Shown one piece after another: positions 27,561 to 38,883 of a stretch of DNA of 64,000 nucleotides; within the stretch, counting starts at the first letter, position 1; every line of letters starts with the position of its first letter. This stretch comes from Peteryoungia rhizophila. Lineage in GTDB: Bacteria > Pseudomonadota > Alphaproteobacteria > Rhizobiales > Rhizobiaceae. Position numbers and translations under genes: made by a program. The notes under the pieces were generated by a model. That model did not search any database. It was not told where the DNA came from and saw only the letters and a list, made by a program, of their open reading frames with translations. Location of the stretch: contig NZ_STGT01000001.1 in NCBI RefSeq assembly GCF_004912145.1, positions 248,001-312,000 on the forward strand, read 5' to 3'.

Positions 27561-28298
27561 ATGCGTGCCAATTACCGGATGCAGCGGCTCTACGTGACCG
27601 CCGACTTGAGTTTGAACCAGGCCTTCGAGGCGACGGCGGAGCAGTTCAACTATCTCGCCAACGTGCTGCGCTTTGAAGAAGGGGCGGAGATTCTCGTATT
27701 CAACGGCCTGCATGGCGAGTGGAGAGCGTCCGTCCATTTCCCATCACGCAAGAAGATCCTGCTGACACCGATGGAAGAGACGCGTCCGCAGCCTGCGGAC
27801 TGTGACCTGCATTTCCTCTTTGCGCCTCTCAAGGTGGGACGGATGGATTATCTGGTGCAGAAAGCCGTGGAAATGGGAGCAGGCATCCTGCAGCCGGTGA
27901 TGACTCAGCACGTGCAGGGCAAGATCGGCAGCGTCGAGAGATTGCAGGCCAATGCGGTGGAAGCGGCCGAGCAATGCGGCATCCTCGCCATTCCCAAGGT
28001 CTCCGAGCCGGTCAAGCTGCGCGACCTGCTCGACCGCTGGCCGGCAGACCGGCGTATCATCTATTGCGACGAAGACAGCGCGACGCAAAATCCCCTTGCC
28101 GCGCTGTCGCGCATTTCGGAAAAATCGCTGGCGCTGCTGGTCGGACCCGAGGGTGGTTTTTCGGAAGAAGAGCGCGTTCTGCTGCGCTCCATGCCCTTCG
28201 TGACGGCCATTCCGCTTGGACCTCGCATTCTTCGTGCCGACACCGCAGCAGTTGCCGCCATGGCTGTCGTTCAGGCTGCCATCGGCGATTGGCGCTAA
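27561..28298 (+). CDS. rsmE: 16S rRNA (uracil1498-N3)-methyltransferase
   Basis: RsmE methylates U1498 of 16S rRNA. The 245-residue protein starts at ATG 27561 ([12 protein letters not shown]), 19 bases after pit; an earlier frame from 27459 lies inside pit. The N-terminal PUA-like part includes [15 protein letters not shown], and the C-terminal SPOUT knot shows [14 protein letters not shown] and [17 protein letters not shown]. Rhizobial rsmE is often next to gshA, as here. Confidence 0.95.
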   Translation: MRANYRMQRLYVTADLSLNQAFEATAEQFNYLANVLRFEEGAEILVFNGLHGEWRASVHFPSRKKILLTPMEETRPQPADCDLHFLFAPLKVGRMDYLVQKAVEMGAGILQPVMTQHVQGKIGSVERLQANAVEAAEQCGILAIPKVSEPVKLRDLLDRWPADRRIIYCDEDSATQNPLAALSRISEKSLALLVGPEGGFSEEERVLLRSMPFVTAIPLGPRILRADTAAVAAMAVVQAAIGDWR

Positions 28299-28341
28299 CC
28301 GTCTGCAGCACCATTTCACGTTCCGGTTTTTTGAGCCGTGC

Positions 28342-28370
28342 TTGAGAGAATTTCACTTGCGCGGCACATA
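28342..28370 (+). promoter_or_regulatory. Candidate sigma-70 promoter for gshA
   Basis: TTGAGA (28342-28347), 17 bases, CACATA (28365-28370), in the gap before the gshA start. Match to consensus is moderate and the call is weak. Confidence 0.35.
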
Positions 28371-28440
28371 AATCCGGTTCAATCAGCCAAGGTGCTGGGC
28401 GAAATCTTGCCCCTCTGAGACGACCACCAAGGTAGCTTTC

Positions 28441-29814
28441 ATGGCTCGTGATACCACTGACCAGACCCCTCTCGGCACTCTCGACGACATGGCGGCCTAC
28501 ATGGCCGCCGGGTCAAAGCCGAAGGAGCAATTCCGGATCGGCACCGAGCATGAGAAGTTCGCCTTCTTCCGCGCTGACAACAGCCCCGTACCCTATCATG
28601 GTGAAGCCAGCATTTCGGCGCTCCTGACGGGCATGCAGTCCAAGCTCGGCTGGGAGCCGATCATGGATGGCGAGAACATCATTGGGCTCGGCGAAGAACA
28701 CGGCATGGGCGCGATCTCGATCGAGCCGGGCGGCCAGTTCGAACTGTCCGGCGCGCCGGTCGAGACACTGCATCAGACCTGCAAGGAATCGAACCAGCAC
28801 CTCGCCGTCCTGCGGGACGTGGCGGAGCCCATGGGCATCCGCTTCCTCGGTATCGGTGGCAGCCCGAAATGGTCGCTGGCCGAGACGCCGCGTATGCCGA
28901 AGTCGCGCTACGAGATCATGACCCGCTACATGCCGAAGGTCGGCAGCCAGGGGCTGGACATGATGTACCGGACCTGCACGATCCAGGTGAACCTCGACTT
29001 CTCCTCCGAAGCCGACATGCGGCAGAAGATGCGGGTTTCGATGAAACTGCAGTCGCTGGCGACCGCGCTCTTCGCCTCTTCGCCATTCACCGAAGGCAAG
29101 CCGAACGGGCTCGTCTCCTGGCGTGGCGACATCTGGCGCGATACCGACAACCAGCGCGCCGGCGTGCTTCCCTTCACCTTCTCGAAGGACTTCTGTTTCG
29201 GCGACTACGTGAACTGGGCGATCGATGCGCCGATGTACTTCATCGTGCGTGACGGCCGTTATCACGACTGTACCCACATCACCTTCCGCCAGTTTATGGA
29301 TGGCGCGCTCAAGGGCGAAATCGCCGATTGGGAACCGCAGCTGGGCGATTGGACCAACCACCTTTCCACGCTGTTCCCGGATGTGCGGCTGAAGCGCTTC
29401 CTCGAGATGCGTGGTGCCGATGGTGGTCCGTGGCGGCGCATCTGCGCCCTGCCCGCGCTCTGGGTCGGCTTGCTCTATGACGAAACGGCGCTCTCGGCTG
29501 CAGACGCGCTGACGGCTGACTGGACTGTCGAGGATGTCATCGCCATGCGCGACGCGGTGCCGGCTCAAGGGCTGAAGGCTTCGGTTGCCGGACGTCCGCT
29601 GATGGAGGTCGCCCGAGAAGTCGTCGAAATGTCGCGCTCAGGCCTCAAGGCCCGGGGTCGACTGAATTCCGAAGGCCAGGACGAGAGCGTCTTCCTCAAC
29701 ACGTTGGACGAGGTTCTGGCGAAGCGCACGACCCTGGCGGACGATATGCTGGCGCTCTATCACGGCCGCTGGAACGGCTCCGTGGAGCCTGTCTTCGAGG
29801 AATATCAGTACTGA
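28441..29814 (+). CDS. gshA: Glutamate-cysteine ligase (plant/alphaproteobacterial type)
   Basis: GshA makes gamma-glutamylcysteine, the first and rate-limiting step of glutathione synthesis. The 457 residues fit the redox-regulated type shared by rhizobia and plants: FRIGTEHEKFAFF near residue 32, ISIEPGGQFELSGAP, FLGIGGSPKWSLAETPRMPKSRYEIM and MYRTCTIQVNLDFSSE. It is monocistronic, with DUF937 following 111 bases later. A good ATG is at 28441. Confidence 0.95.
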   Translation: MARDTTDQTPLGTLDDMAAYMAAGSKPKEQFRIGTEHEKFAFFRADNSPVPYHGEASISALLTGMQSKLGWEPIMDGENIIGLGEEHGMGAISIEPGGQFELSGAPVETLHQTCKESNQHLAVLRDVAEPMGIRFLGIGGSPKWSLAETPRMPKSRYEIMTRYMPKVGSQGLDMMYRTCTIQVNLDFSSEADMRQKMRVSMKLQSLATALFASSPFTEGKPNGLVSWRGDIWRDTDNQRAGVLPFTFSKDFCFGDYVNWAIDAPMYFIVRDGRYHDCTHITFRQFMDGALKGEIADWEPQLGDWTNHLSTLFPDVRLKRFLEMRGADGGPWRRICALPALWVGLLYDETALSAADALTADWTVEDVIAMRDAVPAQGLKASVAGRPLMEVAREVVEMSRSGLKARGRLNSEGQDESVFLNTLDEVLAKRTTLADDMLALYHGRWNGSVEPVFEEYQY

Positions 29815-29925
29815 GACATGGCTGCAGGAGCTGCGTGCGTGTGGGTGCACCGGCAAAAAGCGGTTTGCCTCGGGGCCTTTCCGGATATAGTGCTGAATCA
29901 GCTACACTAATCTGGGGAGGTTGCC

Positions 29926-30822
29926 ATGCTGCCACTGTTCGACATGATGATGCAGGCGCAGAACGGCATGGCGATGGACGCCATGGCCAAGCAGTATGGC
30001 CTGGCGCAGGAACAGGCTGCCAAGGCGGTCGCGTCACTGATGCCGGCCTTTGCCTCGGGCTTCAAGCGCAACACCACCAACCCTTATGACTTTTCCGCCC
30101 TACTCCAGTCGATGACCTCGGGCAGCTATGCCAAGTATTTCGAGGATATGAGCTCGGCCTTTACGCCGCAGGGCATTGCCGATGGCAACCAGGTTCTGCA
30201 GCAGCTCTTCGGCTCGAAGGAAGTCTCGCGCGCGATCGCGGCACAGGCCGCACAGCTTTCGGGTATCGGCCAGGACATCCTGAAGCAGATGATGCCGGCC
30301 ATGGCCGACACGCTGATGGGCGGGCTTTTCAAGCAGACGACGGGACAGTTCCCGGGCGCCAACGCCTTTGCCGGCACGCCGATGGCCGCGATGATGCAGC
30401 AATGGCTGGAAAGCACCGGCATGCAGCCCAAGCCGCAGGCCCAGGCTGCGACCATGTTCGACAACCCGTTCACGCGCGCCTTCCAGGAGATGATGGGCGG
30501 GCAGAAGAAGCCGGAACCGCAGGCCGCTGCCAATCCCTTCCTCGACAACCCCTTTACGAAGGCTTTCCAGGACATGGCATCCGCTTATACCGCTCAGATG
30601 ACCGGTCAGCCGGCAGAAGCGCCGAAGGCGGCACCGGAGCCGGCAAAGACGCCGGAAAACGAAGCGCAGGAAGGTTTTGCCGCGATGATGAACACCATGT
30701 TCGACAGCGGGCTAGAAGTGCAGAAGAGCTACCAGAAAAGCATGGAGCAGATCTTCGACACCTATCTGACCGCCTCGCGCAAGGACGTATCGGAGCCTCC
30801 AGAGCCTGAGCCAAAGGCCTGA
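29926..30822 (+). CDS. DUF937-like protein
   Basis: The 298-residue protein has the DUF937 layout in its first 140 residues: LAQEQAAKAVASLMPAFASGFKR, QQLFGSKEVSRAIAAQAAQLSGIGQDILKQMMPAMADTLMGG. The rest is low-complexity, rich in Pro, Gln, Ala and Met, and holds a repeated NPF-type phrase (FDNPFTRAFQEMMGG and FLDNPFTKAFQDMAS), so a duplicated short module of about 40 residues is visible. No signal peptide. Function unknown. A strong bidirectional terminator follows. Confidence 0.8.
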   Translation: MLPLFDMMMQAQNGMAMDAMAKQYGLAQEQAAKAVASLMPAFASGFKRNTTNPYDFSALLQSMTSGSYAKYFEDMSSAFTPQGIADGNQVLQQLFGSKEVSRAIAAQAAQLSGIGQDILKQMMPAMADTLMGGLFKQTTGQFPGANAFAGTPMAAMMQQWLESTGMQPKPQAQAATMFDNPFTRAFQEMMGGQKKPEPQAAANPFLDNPFTKAFQDMASAYTAQMTGQPAEAPKAAPEPAKTPENEAQEGFAAMMNTMFDSGLEVQKSYQKSMEQIFDTYLTASRKDVSEPPEPEPKA

Positions 30823-30845
30823 CCCATCCAGCTTTCGCAGAAACG

Positions 30846-30874
30846 AAAACGGCGCGGTCTCCCGCGCCGTTTTG
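30846..30874. terminator. Bidirectional terminator between DUF937 gene and chemoreceptor
   Basis: AAAACGGCGCGG / CCGCGCCGTTTT stem of 12 bases around a TCTC loop. The A-rich left and T-rich right flanks let it work for both convergent genes. Confidence 0.9.
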
Positions 30875-30895
30875 TATTTAAGGGCCGAGCGTGGC

Positions 30896-33448
<2,553 letters not shown>

Positions 33449-33519
33449 TTAGCAACAGGTTACTTCCCGCCACTTTTCCCGGCATATTCCACAACGCATA
33501 TGTTTATTTTAGCATTCAC

Positions 33520-33553
33520 AAAAAAGCCCGGTCCAAAATAATTGGGACCGGGC
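33520..33553 (-). terminator. Terminator of the DUF1127 gene
   Basis: On the minus strand: GCCCGGTCC / GGACCGGGC stem (9 bases, slightly extendable) around an A/T-rich loop, followed by six T. It lies about 47 bases after the DUF1127 stop. Confidence 0.88.
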
Positions 33554-33599
33554 AAGAGGCAGGGCTATTGGCTGTCACCCTGCGGGGATGGAAGTGGGC

Positions 33600-33911
33600 T
33601 CAGTCGAACTTCTGGCCGCGCAGGGACTGCTCGGCACGGCGGCGTGCGAGACGGGTCAGCTGCAGCGAAGGATCGTCAGTGTAGCCGTGTCGGCGCAGCA
33701 CATCCTGAACCTCCCCGCGGCTCAGGCCGAGGTCGTTCAAAAGGCGCTCGTCGAGATCGGCGAGGCTGTTCGCGGCAAGACGATTGCGCAGCGCAACGCG
33801 AAGGGATCCGAACCACCGGTTGAGGCGGGCGAGACGCGCGGCAAGCGTCTGGCTCGGCCGTTCAACGGCGAGGTCGAGGTCAAAGTCGAGGATCCGATCG
33901 TTCGTGCGCAT
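33600..33911 (-). CDS. DUF1127-family small protein, long form
   Basis: The 103-residue protein carries the DUF1127 motif in its middle (LNRWFGSLRVALRNRLAANSLADLDERLLNDLGLSRGEV), with an Arg-rich basic helix before and the D-ERLLxDLGLSR signature after. It is longer than the roughly 45-residue common form; the extra parts are an acidic N-terminus and a basic tail (LTRLARRRAEQSLRGQ). Short relatives in Agrobacterium affect phosphate and RNA metabolism; the role of this one is unknown. Confidence 0.85.
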   Translation of the reverse strand: MRTNDRILDFDLDLAVERPSQTLAARLARLNRWFGSLRVALRNRLAANSLADLDERLLNDLGLSRGEVQDVLRRHGYTDDPSLQLTRLARRRAEQSLRGQKFD

Positions 33912-34104
33912 GGCAGTGTCCTTTCAGCGGGCACGAGAAGATAGCCCCGTCCGCGAAAGCGGATAGGCGATGAGGGTTGGAGGTGGAAGCTTGGCCGGAA
34001 ACCGGTCGGTGAGGATTACGAGAATGAAGATCGCAAAAGGATATTGATCAGTCCAACGAATGTTTCTAATGGTAGTCATCAACCCTTCTGATGGATGACC
34101 TCCC

Positions 34105-35058
34105 ATGTCGGCCCCACTCGATATCGATCAGTTGCAGACCTTCATCGCCATTGTGGACACAGGCAGCTTCACCAAGGCGGCCGGTCGCGTGTTCAAGACC
34201 CAATCGGCCGTTTCCATGCAGATGCGCCGGCTCGAGGAACGGGTCGGCAAGCAGCTCTTCATCAAGGACGGGCGCGGCAACCGCCTGACGGCCGATGGCG
34301 ACAAGCTGCTCAACTATGCGCGCAGGATCATCCGATTGAATTCGGAGGCGATGGCCGCCTTCGACGACAATAGGCTGGAAGGCACGCTCCGCATCGGGAC
34401 GCCGGATGATTATGCCGACCGTTACATGCCAGAGATCATCGGGCGTTTTGCCAAGACGCACCCGAATGTCGAGCTCTACATCGTCTGCGAACCCTCGATG
34501 GACCTCGCCGACAAGATGGCCAAGGGCGAGCTGGACATCGCGCTGGTGACGCACAACCCGCTGCTGCGGCAGTCCGATGTGGTGCGCACCGAGCCGCTCT
34601 GCTGGGTCGGATCGGCCAACCATCCGCTGAAGGATGATGCACCCGTTCCGCTCGCTGTCGGGCGGCGTGACTGCCAGTGGCGCCAGCTCGCCTGTTCGGC
34701 GCTGGACGCGGATGGTCGCAACTATCAGATCCTGTTCACCAGCTGGTCCTCAACCGTCGTGGCGGCTGCTGTCCTCGCCGGTATGGCGGTCTCGATCCTG
34801 CCGGAATCGGCACTTCGGACTGGCATGAAGGTGCTGACGGCGAATGATGGCTTTCCACCGCTGCCACCGGTGCAGATCGGCCTTATGAAGCGGCCGGGTC
34901 TTTCGACCTCACTGGTCAACGCAATCACGGACCATATCACCGCCTGCCTCGACAACATCACGCCAGCACAGGTGGAAGACGACATGGACGGCGAGCCGAA
35001 GACCTATTCACGCTATTATCCGCGCCTTCGTGCCGGCAACATGATCCCTGGCTGGTAA
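34105..35058 (+). CDS. LysR-family transcriptional regulator (LrhA-like)
   Basis: The 317-residue regulator has an N-terminal wHTH (DIDQLQTFIAIVDTGSFTKAAGRVFKTQSAVSMQMRRLEERVGKQLFIKDGRG) and a binding domain beginning LEGTLRIGTPDDYADRYMPEII. The effector is unknown. Just upstream (about 34078-34092) is ATCAACCCTTCTGAT, a small palindrome of the size of a LysR half-site. The C-terminal tail of about 30 residues (DDMDGEPKTYSRYYPRLRAG) extends beyond the domain. No obvious target gene is divergent; the neighbour is DUF1127, 193 bases away. Confidence 0.9.
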   Translation: MSAPLDIDQLQTFIAIVDTGSFTKAAGRVFKTQSAVSMQMRRLEERVGKQLFIKDGRGNRLTADGDKLLNYARRIIRLNSEAMAAFDDNRLEGTLRIGTPDDYADRYMPEIIGRFAKTHPNVELYIVCEPSMDLADKMAKGELDIALVTHNPLLRQSDVVRTEPLCWVGSANHPLKDDAPVPLAVGRRDCQWRQLACSALDADGRNYQILFTSWSSTVVAAAVLAGMAVSILPESALRTGMKVLTANDGFPPLPPVQIGLMKRPGLSTSLVNAITDHITACLDNITPAQVEDDMDGEPKTYSRYYPRLRAGNMIPGW

Positions 35059-35076
35059 CGCGGCCGACGATACTGC

Positions 35077-35703
35077 TCAATAGGCGAACAGGGACACTCG
35101 CAGAATGCGACGCCACTGATCAAGGTGTTCGCGCGCGACGTCTTCTTCCTGCTGCGTGGTGTAGCGGATGACTTCGCCGGTCGCGAGGATCATCAGCTTC
35201 AGGTTGACACAGAATCGCGGATAATCGCTTTCGGGAACGAGATGCGACAGATCGCGATAGAAACACGCAATGACATATTCATGGTAGTCGGCGGATATCT
35301 GGCTCAGGTCACGATCCGCCACGATCGCTTGCCACAGAGTCATGTAGATCCGTTCTTGGCGGAATAGGGCATAAAGTTCGATCAGGCTGCCAGCTGCGCG
35401 TTCAGAGGCCTCCTCCAACGTATCGACCCCCAGAAAAATCTGTCGGATAAATCCATCCAGCCGTGCCGAAAAGCGGTCATGCAGTGCTTTGATGATCGCA
35501 GCCTTCTGCGGAAAAAACTGATAGAGCGAGCCGATTGAAATTCCCGCCCGTTGAGCGACCTCGCTCATGGTGGTCTCGGTGATGCCCTTCTCCAGGAAGA
35601 GCTCGACCGCCGCCTCCAGGATCGCCTCCAGTCGCTGGATGCTTCGTTCCTGTTGCGGCTTCTTGCGCAACTGAAGCCGCCCCTCCACCATCTGATCGTT
35701 CAT
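35077..35703 (-). CDS. TetR-family transcriptional regulator
   Basis: The 208-residue protein has the TetR HTH at residues about 20-65 (SIQRLEAILEAAVELFLEKGITETTMSEVAQRAGISIGSLYQFFPQKAAIIKAL); the remaining helical part should bind an unknown ligand. It is convergent with the LysR gene (18 bases between stops) and lies 137 bases downstream of a patatin gene on the same strand. It could be co-transcribed with it or have its own promoter in that gap. Confidence 0.9.
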   Translation of the reverse strand: MNDQMVEGRLQLRKKPQQERSIQRLEAILEAAVELFLEKGITETTMSEVAQRAGISIGSLYQFFPQKAAIIKALHDRFSARLDGFIRQIFLGVDTLEEASERAAGSLIELYALFRQERIYMTLWQAIVADRDLSQISADYHEYVIACFYRDLSHLVPESDYPRFCVNLKLMILATGEVIRYTTQQEEDVAREHLDQWRRILRVSLFAY

Positions 35704-35840
35704 TGCATTCCCCGAGCGCGGCGGCCTTCATGGCCGCCGACAGATGTCATGGCAATAGGCCAGGGGTCTGGCCAAATCGTTAACGATTTCCGTCTGCCCC
35801 ATGATTGGACGATTTCACACAAAAATGGTGCGTCTCGACG

Positions 35841-36980
35841 TCAACCGACCACCTGAAGATGTCGCTCTCGCGCCAGGTCGAAGGTCTGGATGCCGTCCTT
35901 GGGGCGGCCACGATTGCGCCACTTCGGATGCTTCAGGGTATAGCTCGCGTCGTCATAACCCGCCTTCCAGTGTTCCTCGATCGAACGACGGGAAAATTCC
36001 ACGTCCATGGCATGGGTGGCATGCGAGGCACGGCGATGGATGAGATGCACGATCGTCACGTCGTATTCGTGGCCGATGGAACGGAGGATCTTCGCATCCT
36101 CGTCATCCTGGAACTCCGGCGGCAATCTTTCCAGGAGGCGCTTGGCGGCGCGGCGGACGATCTGACGCCTGGCGAAATCGTCGGTGTTCATGCGGGTCCG
36201 GCTGGAGTAGCGGATTTCCTTTATGCGGCTCTCCACCTCGAACTGGTCGCGGGGCATGTCGCCCCGTGCGTTAAAGAGGTCGACCTGGAAGATCTCCAGA
36301 TCGCGCGAGGCATCGTTGACGTTGAGCACATGTTGCAGCGGCGTATTCGAGACGAGGCCCCCGTCCCAATAATGCCGGCCGTCGATCTCGATCGGCGGAA
36401 AGCCGGGCGGCAAAGCGCCGGACGCCGCGACATGACGGGCATCGAGCTTGGTTTTACGGTTGTCGAAATAGGCGAAGTTGCCGGAGCGAATTTCGACGGC
36501 ACCGAGGCTCAGACGGGTCTGACAATCGTTGAGCAATTCGAAATCCACCAGACGGTCGAGGGTCTTCATCAGTGGCTCAGTGTCATAGGCACTGACACGC
36601 ACGTCCGGATTGGTAAAAAGCTGCTGCGGTGTCGGCAGGCGGGGTGAAAAGAAGCCGGGAATGCCGAAGGCGGTGGCGACGAGCGCGGCCGCATCGTTCT
36701 GGATGCGTCGCAACGAATTGTCTTCTGTCGGCCAGCCGAAGTCGAAACCCGACGACACTGTCTGCCAGAAGTCGCGCAGATTGGCGATCCGCCGCTCACG
36801 CGGACTTCCCGCAATGATCGCCGCATTGATGGCACCGATGGAGATTCCGGCCAGCCAATCCGGCTCGACGTCGTTCTCATGCAGGGCCTCGTAAGCACCC
36901 GCCTGGTAGGCTCCGAGTGCCCCGCCGCCCTGAAAAACGAAGATGCGATCGGTCGCCGCGTTTGTGCCTGTCTCTGCCAT
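35841..36980 (-). CDS. Patatin-like phospholipase with DUF3734
   Basis: The 379-residue protein starts at ATG 36980 (MAETGTNAATDRIFVFQGGG). It has the oxyanion loop GGGALGAYQAG, the nucleophile elbow GISIG (GxSxG) and the YWDGGLVSN Asp of the patatin Ser-Asp dyad, followed by a C-terminal DUF3734 part. Family members hydrolyse lipid esters; a relative in Sinorhizobium acts in intracellular polyhydroxybutyrate breakdown, so this is another possibility. No signal peptide. Confidence 0.9.
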   Translation of the reverse strand: MAETGTNAATDRIFVFQGGGALGAYQAGAYEALHENDVEPDWLAGISIGAINAAIIAGSPRERRIANLRDFWQTVSSGFDFGWPTEDNSLRRIQNDAAALVATAFGIPGFFSPRLPTPQQLFTNPDVRVSAYDTEPLMKTLDRLVDFELLNDCQTRLSLGAVEIRSGNFAYFDNRKTKLDARHVAASGALPPGFPPIEIDGRHYWDGGLVSNTPLQHVLNVNDASRDLEIFQVDLFNARGDMPRDQFEVESRIKEIRYSSRTRMNTDDFARRQIVRRAAKRLLERLPPEFQDDEDAKILRSIGHEYDVTIVHLIHRRASHATHAMDVEFSRRSIEEHWKAGYDDASYTLKHPKWRNRGRPKDGIQTFDLARERHLQVVG

Positions 36981-37164
36981 CTGCCTGCCCAATCATTGCT
37001 GCAGTGCAATAGATAGGCCTGTTCAAGGCTCTCTGCCAGTGCGTACGGCTTCACGCAGCGTTCACAATTGCAGCGCTTTCTTCGCATTCGACCCAAAATA
37101 AATGCAATGCGCGCTTCGATTTCCAGATTATGAAGGGCCACACGTTCTCATGACAGGAAAAACG

Positions 37165-37620
37165 ATGATGCGTTCCAGAGCCACCCTTGCCACCCTGCTC
37201 GTCGGCGCGACCCTGTTCTTTCCAGCGCCGAGCTCCGCCGACGAGGCTGACATCGACCAGCAGATCGAAGCCCTGCTCGGAGATCCCCAGATCTTCCGGA
37301 GCACGATTGCCGACCTCCAACAGCGTGTTGCCGACGAAGATTCGATCGCGGTATCCGCCTTCATCTCCTATCCGATCACCGTCTCCATCGACGGCAAGCG
37401 CAAGACGCTTCGCCAGGCAGAGGATCTGGAGGAATATTACGGCGACATCTTTACGCCTGACATTGTCGAGGTGATCGTCAACCAGGACTATGGAAACCTC
37501 TTCGTCAACGGCGACGGCGTGATGTTCGGCAGCGGCGAAGTCTGGATGAGTGCCGTTTGCCTCGATGACGGCTGCAACGAGATCGAGGCCAAGATCATCA
37601 CGATCCAGGCGGCGGAGTAA
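37165..37620 (+). CDS. Hypothetical secreted protein
   Basis: I start at ATG 37165, preceded by CAGGAAAAACG, which gives a signal peptide (MMRSRATLATLLVGATLFFP) and a mature protein of about 125 residues. It reads VADEDSIAVSAFISYPITVSIDGKRKTL, VNQDYGNLFVNGDGVMFGSGEVWMS and a final VCLDDGCNEIEAKI with two Cys, like a small NTF2-like periplasmic domain. Function unknown. Earlier in-frame starts at 37102 and 37150 lack a better site. Confidence 0.72.
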   Translation: MMRSRATLATLLVGATLFFPAPSSADEADIDQQIEALLGDPQIFRSTIADLQQRVADEDSIAVSAFISYPITVSIDGKRKTLRQAEDLEEYYGDIFTPDIVEVIVNQDYGNLFVNGDGVMFGSGEVWMSAVCLDDGCNEIEAKIITIQAAE

Positions 37621-37648
37621 CACGCGGCTACGGATGCCGAACACTGAA

Positions 37649-37671
37649 ACGGCGCGGACCTGCCGCGCCGT
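37649..37671. terminator. Hairpin between convergent genes
   Basis: ACGGCGCGG / CCGCGCCGT, 9 perfect base pairs around ACCTG, with only a weak T tail, between the secreted protein gene and the alcohol dehydrogenase gene. It closely resembles the terminator at 30846. Confidence 0.65.
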
Positions 37672-37693
37672 CTTGACGTGTCGAATGTGCAGA

Positions 37694-38722
37694 TCAGGCT
37701 GTGAGATCCAGAACGATACGGCCGTCGATCTTGCCCTCTTTCATGCGCTCGAAGATGGCGTTGATGTTCTCCAGCTTGTCCCAGCTGAAATGCGACGCGA
37801 CCTTGCCTTCGCCGGCAAACTGCAGGCTTTCCTCGAGATCCTGACGGGTGCCGACGATCGAGCCACGCACGGTAATGCGCTTCAGGACGGTCTCGAAGAC
37901 CGGCAGCGAAATGAAGCCCGGTGGCAGGCCGACCAGGGCCATCGTGCCTTTGGAGCGCAGGAAGCCATAGGCCTGCTCCATGGCCTGGGGCGACACGGCT
38001 GTCACGAGAGCGCCATGCACGCCACCCGTTGCCTTCTGCACCTGCTCGATGGCGTCCGCAGCCTTGCCATTGACCACGACATCGGCGCCGAGATCCGTGG
38101 CGAGCTTCAGCTTGTCTTCGTGAATGTCGGCTGCGACCACATGCATGCCCATGGCCTTGGCATATTGCACGGCCATATGGCCAAGACCGCCGATTCCGGA
38201 AATGACGACCCATTCGCCGGGCTTCACTTCGGTTTCCTTCAATCCCTTGTAGACAGTGACGCCGGCACAGAGAATGGGAGCCGCGGCGCCGAATTCCAGA
38301 TTGTCCGGGAGGCGGCCGACGAAATCGGGATCGGCCAGACCGTATTGGGCGAAGGTGCCGTTTACTGAATAGCCAGTGTTCTGCTGGCTACCGCACAGCG
38401 TTTCCCAGCCGGTGCGGCACGGATTGCAGCAGCCGCAGGCCGTGTGCAGCCATGGCACGCCGACGCGGTCGCCTTCCTTGATGCGGGAGACGCCGGCACC
38501 GAGCTTGGCGACGTAGCCGACGCCCTCATGTCCGGGAATGAAGGGCGGGCTGGGCTTGACCGGCCAGTCGCCATTAGCTGCATGCAGGTCGGTGTGGCAG
38601 ACGCCCGTCGCCTCATACTTGACGAGGATCTGGCCAGGACCTGGATCCGGGATCGGCCATTCTTCGATTACCAGCGGCTTGCCGAATTCGCGGACCACCG
38701 CAGCCTTCATCATCGATGCCAT
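37694..38722 (-). CDS. adhP: Zinc-dependent alcohol dehydrogenase, AdhP-like
   Basis: The 342-residue enzyme should oxidise short primary alcohols with NAD. It shows the catalytic zinc ligands (TGVCHTDLHAA, PGHEGVGYV), the four structural-zinc cysteines (CGCCNPCRTGWETLC) and the Rossmann motif GIGGLGHMAVQYAKAMG. The start is ATG 38722 (MASMMKAAVVREFGKPL); an upstream frame to 38770 is unlikely. It is monocistronic on the minus strand. Confidence 0.92.
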   Translation of the reverse strand: MASMMKAAVVREFGKPLVIEEWPIPDPGPGQILVKYEATGVCHTDLHAANGDWPVKPSPPFIPGHEGVGYVAKLGAGVSRIKEGDRVGVPWLHTACGCCNPCRTGWETLCGSQQNTGYSVNGTFAQYGLADPDFVGRLPDNLEFGAAAPILCAGVTVYKGLKETEVKPGEWVVISGIGGLGHMAVQYAKAMGMHVVAADIHEDKLKLATDLGADVVVNGKAADAIEQVQKATGGVHGALVTAVSPQAMEQAYGFLRSKGTMALVGLPPGFISLPVFETVLKRITVRGSIVGTRQDLEESLQFAGEGKVASHFSWDKLENINAIFERMKEGKIDGRIVLDLTA

Positions 38723-38850
38723 ATCACTCTCCCTCGCTTGTTTGCGCGCGGCGCGTGTGCCGGCGGGCATGGAGAGACGTTATGCGCGGATGACGTGCGG
38801 CGGTTTGATCGGTGTCAAAGCGTCGATGGATTTCATGCAAATGTCATGGA

Positions 38851-38878
38851 AGGCGGGGAGCCTCAGAGCTCCCCGCCT
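38851..38878 (-). terminator. Terminator of the dienelactone hydrolase gene
   Basis: An 11-base perfect stem (AGGCGGGGAGC / GCTCCCCGCCT, loop 6 bases) only 5 bases after the stop at 38884. The T tail on the minus strand is weak. Confidence 0.8.
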
Positions 38879-38883
38879 CTCGA

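Noticed and set aside
25976..27571. 531-codon minus-strand frame
   Set aside because: Antisense to the PiT transporter; low-complexity His/Asp/Arg composition is typical of a shadow.
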